Source of the DNA: Hymenobacter daecheongensis DSM 21074
GTDB lineage: Bacteria; Bacteroidota; Bacteroidia; Cytophagales; Hymenobacteraceae
Reading direction: 5' to 3'
DNA length: 64,000 bases
Assembly: GCF_900141805.1 (NCBI RefSeq)
Contig: NZ_FQYN01000008.1
Span: forward strand, 1 to 64,000
This document shows positions 59,735 through 64,000 of this stretch, in pieces; the first letter of the stretch is position 1; every line of letters starts with the position of its first letter. The position numbers were made by a program, and so were the translations under genes. The notes under the pieces were generated by a model, which made no database searches, had not been told where the DNA came from, and saw only the letters and a program-made list of their open reading frames with translations.

Positions 59735-60574
59735 ATGCTTTTCATCGTCATTCCTGTATTCAACCGCCTGAAATACACCCGCGACTGCCTGCTGTCCTTG
59801 CGGCAGCAGACGCGCCAGGACTTCCGCGTCGTGGTGGTCGATGATGGCTCGACCGACGGCACCGACCAGATGCTGGCTCGCGAATTTGGGGAGGTGGAAG
59901 TGGTCACCGGCGACGGCAACCTGTTCTGGACGGCCGGCGTGAACCTGGGCATCCGGCGGGCGCTGGCGCTGGGGGCCAGCCGCATCATGACGCTCAACAA
60001 CGACCTGCTGGTGCTGCCCGATTTCGTGGACCGGATGCTGTATTGGGCCGATCAGCACCCCACGGCCGTGCTGGGCGCGCTGGAGCTGGATGTGGCCACC
60101 GGCCAGCCTGTATACGGCGGTGAGCGGCTGAACTGGCGCACCAACACCCGCCACGACCTGCTGGCCGAGCTGCCCGCCAGCCAGCGCCACGGCCTGCACC
60201 CGGTCACGTATCTGCCGGGCCGGGGGCTGCTCATTCCGCTGGTCGTCATCGAAAAAATCGGGCTGTTCGATGAGAAGCGCCTGCCTCACTACCTGGCCGA
60301 TTTCGACTACACCAGCGTGGCCCGCCGGCATGGCTTTCCGGTGTATTGCAACTACGATGCGCGCCTGAGCACCTACCCCGAGGAAAGCGGGCAGGAGCAA
60401 ACCCGGCGCTTCCGCAGCCTGCGCGGCTATTATCAGCACCTGTTCGGTATCCGGGGGGGCGGCAACCTGCGCAACTTCACGCATTTCTCGCTCAAAAACT
60501 GTCCGCCCCAATACCTGCCCTACTACCTGCTCAATGGCTATGCCCGCCGGCTGGTGGGCTACTTCATGCACTGA
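59735..60574 (+). CDS. GT2-family glycosyltransferase
   Basis: 279 residues from the ATG at 59735 (MLFIVIPVFNRLKYTRDCLL); the in-frame ATG at 59696 lacks family sequence. VVVDDGSTDGTDQM is the nucleotide-binding motif and LNNDLLVLPDFVD holds the metal-binding DxD variant (NND) of rhamnosyltransferase-like GT2 enzymes. PHYLADFDYTSVARRHG is the C-terminal catalytic-base region (the D-D pair). Likely adds a sugar such as rhamnose to the repeat unit; donor unproven. Confidence 0.92.
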   Translation: MLFIVIPVFNRLKYTRDCLLSLRQQTRQDFRVVVVDDGSTDGTDQMLAREFGEVEVVTGDGNLFWTAGVNLGIRRALALGASRIMTLNNDLLVLPDFVDRMLYWADQHPTAVLGALELDVATGQPVYGGERLNWRTNTRHDLLAELPASQRHGLHPVTYLPGRGLLIPLVVIEKIGLFDEKRLPHYLADFDYTSVARRHGFPVYCNYDARLSTYPEESGQEQTRRFRSLRGYYQHLFGIRGGGNLRNFTHFSLKNCPPQYLPYYLLNGYARRLVGYFMH

Positions 60575-60671
60575 GCCGCCCGCGCTTTCCTTCCTCTCTC
60601 CCTTTCACTTCCAGCCCGCCTCGTTTCTGGATGCCGCGCCCGCCCCCGGGTCCGGCGGAGGCCCTCACTAC

Positions 60672-61580
60672 ATGGTTATTCTCACTCAGGACCTCGACGG
60701 CTTCGGCAATCATCTGCTGCTCACTTCCCATTTTCTGGTCAATGTGGCCGAGCACCGCTACGAGCTGGCCATTCCTTCCTTTGAGCGCTACGCCCCCTTT
60801 TTCGAGGGCACTGTCCGGCAGGATTTCGACGGGCTGCCGGTGCGCCTCCAACCGGGGCCGCGCAGGTTTCGGGTGTTTTTCCGGGCGCTGCGCCTGCGCT
60901 GGGGGGGCGCGGTGGCTCAAAGAGCGCCCTGGCTGCAGCGCCTGCTGGGCGTGCGGGTGCTCACCGACCACGGGGCCAATGATGTGGACCTCAACAGCTC
61001 GGCTTACCTCACGGCCGCGCACACGGAGGATCTGCTGGTGCACGGCTGGCAGTTTCGTGATAAGCGGCACTTTGCCCAAAACGGCGACCTGCTGCGCCGG
61101 ATCTTCCGGCCCATTGCCGCGCATCGCCGCGCCGTGGAGCATGTGCTGACCGCCAACCGGCAAGCGGCCGACGTGCTGGTAGGCGTGCACATCCGGCGGG
61201 GCGACTACGCGGGCTGGCATGGCGGAGCCTACCTCTACGACAACGCCACGTTCGTGCGGGCCATGCAGCAGATGCAGGCGCTGTTTCCGGCCACCACGCG
61301 GGTGCGGTTCCTGCTTTTCTCCAACGAAACCATCGCCGATGCCGATTTTGCGGCCTTCGATACGGGCCGTTCCACCAACCACGCCGTGGAAGACCTGTAC
61401 GCCATGGCGGGCTGCGACTACATTATCGGCCCGCTGAGCACGTATTCGATGTGGGCTTCCTTCTACGGCCGTGTGCCGCTGTGCCACCTGCACCGCCCCG
61501 ATCAGCCTATTGCTTCGCTCCGGGAATTTATGGTATTTGAAGACCAGCCCAGCGTACGGTGGGAATCCAGCCTGGCGTAG
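60672..61580 (+). CDS. GT11-like alpha-1,2-fucosyltransferase-type enzyme
   Basis: 302 residues from the ATG at 60672 (MVILTQDLDGFGNHLLLTSH), chosen because DGFGNHLLL matches the first GT11 motif (GLGNQLF-like). Residues 170-179, GVHIRRGDYA, are the GDP-fucose-binding HxRRGDY motif. Later blocks FLLFSNE and MAGCDYIIGPLSTYSMWAS match the family C-terminus. The acceptor is unknown. A fucose-type donor fits the GDP-fucose-synthase-like gene at the window's right edge. Confidence 0.82.
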   Translation: MVILTQDLDGFGNHLLLTSHFLVNVAEHRYELAIPSFERYAPFFEGTVRQDFDGLPVRLQPGPRRFRVFFRALRLRWGGAVAQRAPWLQRLLGVRVLTDHGANDVDLNSSAYLTAAHTEDLLVHGWQFRDKRHFAQNGDLLRRIFRPIAAHRRAVEHVLTANRQAADVLVGVHIRRGDYAGWHGGAYLYDNATFVRAMQQMQALFPATTRVRFLLFSNETIADADFAAFDTGRSTNHAVEDLYAMAGCDYIIGPLSTYSMWASFYGRVPLCHLHRPDQPIASLREFMVFEDQPSVRWESSLA

Positions 61581-61625
61581 GTGCGCTCCAGACTCGTCTG
61601 CCTGTTTTCAGGCTTAATCTGAAGA

Positions 61626-62933
61626 ATGCAAAACCCTGACCTGCGCAAGTCTTATGAGCAGTACACGCTCCGGCGCGGCCCGGTACATACCGCGCGGCCA
61701 TTCGGGCTAGGTGCCAAGCGACTTGCCCTGCCGGGCTGGCTGCGCTGGGTGCCGGTGCTGGCGGGCGTTGGCCTGCTGCTGGGGCCTTCGCAGGCACCGG
61801 CGGCCTTGCCCAAAGCTGTGCTCATCATCCGGCAGGGCGGCACCTACTCGGGTACCTACCGCAGCACCGATTCGCGCGTGCCCTGCATCAGCATCGAAAC
61901 CACCGAGCCGGTGCTGCTGCGGGGCTGCCTGCTGGCCGGCCCCGGCGACCTGATTCGGGCTACGGCGGGCGGGGCCCAGCTCACGGTGGAAGGCTGCCAG
62001 GGCTACGGCACGCGGCCCTCCCTGGATCAGGAGCGGCACGGGCGGTTTCTGGAGGTGAATTCCGCGCAGTCGGTGCGCGTAGAGCATTCGTATTTCGAGC
62101 ACACCTCGGGCATCAGCGTGTATCTGTGGGCGGGCAATGGCTCCCCCGATCAGACGCTGACCGTGCGTTACAACGAGGCCAAGAACATCGACGGCCGCTT
62201 CCGCAACGGCGGCGGCACCTTCGCCAACTTCTTGGATCTGAACGGCGTGCGCGGCCTGGCTAACCTGGAAGTGGCTTGGAACCAAGTGGTGAATGAGCCC
62301 AACAACTCCTTGGTTGAGGACAACATCAACTTCTTCAACTCGGGCGGCACCGCGGCCAGCCCCGCCCGCCTGCACGACAACTACATTCAGGGCGCGTATC
62401 CTTTTCCGGCTACCAGTGCGAGCTACAGCGGCTCGGGCATTACCCTGGATGGCGACGCCAGCTCGGCCCGCGCCACTACCGCCTTCGTGGAGGGCTACGA
62501 CAACCAGGTGGTGAGCACCTGCGCCGCCCTGAACATTGCCGCGGGCCACGACAACCACTTTCACCACAACCGCCTCGTTACCAGCGGCCTGCTCCCCCAG
62601 GGCCTGCGCCTGACGGCCAACTACGCCGCCATCGGCCTCTGGAACGAGTACAAGCAGCCGGACTCCGTTTTCTACGCCAACCGCTTCACCAACAACACCA
62701 TCGGCTTCGTGCACTGGGGCGGCGAAACGCCCTTCGCCGACCGCCAGGACCTGAGCGTGGGCGCGTGCTCGCCCTGCACCGGCACCATCCATTTGCCCAA
62801 CCCCATTACGCTGCAGACAGAGCAGGCCGAAGAAACACGCTGGCAACAGAAGCTGCGGCGCGCCGGCGTGGCCGTGGGTCCGGCCCGCCCGCTGGCAGGC
62901 CGCGCCGGCGTAGGCGCGGGCCTAGCGCATTAG
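61626..62933 (+). CDS. Membrane-anchored right-handed beta-helix protein of the EPS cluster
   Basis: 435 residues. The N-terminus is a basic ~35-residue cytoplasmic tail, followed by a hydrophobic segment (WLRWVPVLAGVGLLLG, about 38-53), so it is a signal-anchor or atypical signal peptide. The rest shows the stepwise pattern of a parallel beta-helix: ISIETTEPVLLRGCLL, FLEVNSAQSVRVEHSYFEHT, LTVRYNEAKNIDG, LANLEVAWNQVVNEP, HHNRLVTSG. Such folds occur in polysaccharide lyases, epimerases and tailspikes. No lyase catalytic residues can be assigned. Placed last in the cluster, it may modify or bind the polymer. Confidence 0.65.
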   Translation: MQNPDLRKSYEQYTLRRGPVHTARPFGLGAKRLALPGWLRWVPVLAGVGLLLGPSQAPAALPKAVLIIRQGGTYSGTYRSTDSRVPCISIETTEPVLLRGCLLAGPGDLIRATAGGAQLTVEGCQGYGTRPSLDQERHGRFLEVNSAQSVRVEHSYFEHTSGISVYLWAGNGSPDQTLTVRYNEAKNIDGRFRNGGGTFANFLDLNGVRGLANLEVAWNQVVNEPNNSLVEDNINFFNSGGTAASPARLHDNYIQGAYPFPATSASYSGSGITLDGDASSARATTAFVEGYDNQVVSTCAALNIAAGHDNHFHHNRLVTSGLLPQGLRLTANYAAIGLWNEYKQPDSVFYANRFTNNTIGFVHWGGETPFADRQDLSVGACSPCTGTIHLPNPITLQTEQAEETRWQQKLRRAGVAVGPARPLAGRAGVGAGLAH

Positions 62934-62949
62934 GTGGAGTCGTGGTCGT

Positions 62950-63054
62950 CTGTCATCCTGAGCTTGCGAAGGACCTTATCACGGCAGAACGAGTCGTTGT
63001 GACGCTTGTCGTTCCCATCCCATAAGGTCCTTCGCTTTGCTCAGGATGACAGAC
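62950..63054. repeat. Family C inverted repeat at the end of the EPS cluster
   Basis: CTGTCATCCTGAGCTTGCGA with its following 9 bases faces TAAGGTCCTTCGCTTTGCTC and AGGATGACAG at 63023-63053. The interior is close to that of the copy between bioD and bioA. It lies between convergent genes and may serve as a bidirectional terminator. Confidence 0.8.
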
Positions 63055-63073
63055 GATTTCCCAGACTCACAAC

Positions 63074-64000
63074 TCAATACGGATACACCGATTGATAATA
63101 CTTCACCGTTTCGCGGATGCCCTCGTTGAAATCGGTGAACTCGAATTCGGGCAGCACCTGCCGGAAGCGGGTATCGTCCATCACCTTTTTCGGGGCTCCA
63201 TCGGGCTTGCTGTGGTCCCACACCACCTGGCCGCGGTAGTCAAACTTGCTCTGAATGATATCGACCAGTGCTTTCACGCTCAGGCCGTCGTTCTGAGCCA
63301 GGTTCAGCGGCTGGCACAGACCTTCGCGGTCGGGGTTTTGGAGCACTTCCCAGATCAGGCGGCCAAAATCGGGGGCGTAGAGCCACTCGCGCACCACGCT
63401 GCCCGTGCCCCACACCGACAGTTCGGGCTGGGCGCTGCACTCGGCCTTCACAAACTTGGAAATCAGAGCGTTAAGCGCATGAGCCTTGTTCGGATCAGTG
63501 GAATCGTAGGGGCCATACATGTTGGGCGTGAGCAGATGAATGCTGCGCACGCCATACTGCATCTGGAAGCACTCGGCTACGGCCCAGAGCATGCGGCGGC
63601 TGGTGCCATAGCTGAGCACCGAGCGGTGCAGGTGCCCGTTCCACCACTCATCTTCCCGAAAGATATCGGCCGCCGCCGGATAAGCGCAGTTCGCAATGGG
63701 GTTGATGACGATGGCCTGCGGACACGCCTGCGCCACGGCCTCATACATGCCCAGAATCATGCGGGCATTGTCGGCTACCACGGTGGCAGCTTTCTCCGTC
63801 ACGTAGTTCAGGCTGCCCACGTGGGCGGCGCAGTTAATGATAAACTCGGGCTTCTGCGCGTGCAGAAACGCGGCCGTGGCGGCCGTATCGCGCAGGTCCA
63901 GCCCCCGGCTCAACGACGACTCGATGGGCACTACGCCGTGCTGGCGCAGCACCTGGGCCACATTGCGGCCGGCAAACCCCGTGGCCCCGAAGAGAACTAC
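63074..64000 (-). CDS. GDP-L-fucose-synthase-like NAD-dependent epimerase/reductase (5' end beyond the window)
   Basis: 309 residues are visible; the frame runs off the right edge, only a few residues short of a normal N-terminus, since it begins with VVLFGATGFAGRNVAQVL (the GxxGxxG NAD(P) motif). HVGSLNYVTEKAATVVADNA and LTPNMYGPYDSTDP are typical of WcaG/Fcl-type enzymes, which convert GDP-4-keto-6-deoxymannose to GDP-L-fucose. The catalytic YxxxK motif reads SYGTSRR, with Arg in place of Lys. Together with the GT11 enzyme it points to a fucose-containing polysaccharide; other deoxy-sugar products remain possible. Confidence 0.82.
   Translation of the reverse strand, partial: VVLFGATGFAGRNVAQVLRQHGVVPIESSLSRGLDLRDTAATAAFLHAQKPEFIINCAAHVGSLNYVTEKAATVVADNARMILGMYEAVAQACPQAIVINPIANCAYPAAADIFREDEWWNGHLHRSVLSYGTSRRMLWAVAECFQMQYGVRSIHLLTPNMYGPYDSTDPNKAHALNALISKFVKAECSAQPELSVWGTGSVVREWLYAPDFGRLIWEVLQNPDREGLCQPLNLAQNDGLSVKALVDIIQSKFDYRGQVVWDHSKPDGAPKKVMDDTRFRQVLPEFEFTDFNEGIRETVKYYQSVYPY

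Overview
The window is chromosomal DNA from a GC-rich member of the Bacteroidota, most likely Hymenobacter or a close relative. Evidence seen in the sequence: two secreted proteins end in the T9SS type A sorting domain found only in this phylum; several genes carry the Bacteroidota-type promoter (TTG, 19-20 bases, then a box close to TAnnTTTG); there is a SusC-like TonB receptor with a carboxypeptidase-regulatory N-terminal domain; and the intergenic spaces hold several families of dispersed inverted repeats. I found no tRNA, rRNA, CRISPR array, transposase or integrase.

Layout. 1-7.9 kb: a surface/secretion block with two phage-tail-like proteins (collagen stalk, YadA-like head, S74 chaperone), a T9SS cargo protein, two tandem DUF4097-like proteins, a ureohydrolase and a small secreted protein. 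8-12.6 kb: housekeeping genes (yebC, serine hydrolase, rluF, GNAT acetyltransferase). 12.6-22.3 kb: a TonB receptor facing away from a biotin cluster, bioB-bioF-methyltransferase-bioD-bioA-ketosynthase. 22.5-30.7 kb: M28 peptidase, SbtA-like bicarbonate permease, an AT-rich lipoprotein gene, lysC behind a probable attenuator, lysA, and a GT39-type glycosyltransferase. 30.9-38.6 kb: an SDR/DUF2867 protein, a beta-propeller T9SS protein, then two tandem, apparently unusual fusions of an Lgt-like membrane domain to a beta-rich C-terminal domain, and DUF2905. 38.6-40.8 kb: a broken small membrane gene and a conspicuously AT-rich island with a zinc metallopeptidase-like protein and two unknown proteins. 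40.8-49.6 kb, mainly minus strand: topoisomerase III, a quinone-oxidoreductase-like enzyme, a beta-carbonic anhydrase with a SulP transporter, and a two-component system. 49.7-64 kb: an exopolysaccharide cluster (Wza, Wzc, Wzx, Wzy, five glycosyltransferases, a beta-helix protein) ending in a GDP-fucose-synthase-like gene cut by the window edge.

How the genes work together. The biotin cluster covers pimeloyl conversion to biotin (BioF, BioA, BioD, BioB) plus a methyltransferase and a ketosynthase that could supply the pimeloyl chain. lysC and lysA form the ends of the lysine branch. SulP plus carbonic anhydrase, and separately the SbtA-like permease, point to active inorganic carbon handling. 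The EPS block is a nearly complete Wzx/Wzy-type assembly line. The most unusual items are the tandem Lgt-like/beta-rich fusions, the low-complexity in-frame insertion in the ketosynthase, the candidate leaderless promoters, and the nested repeat families.
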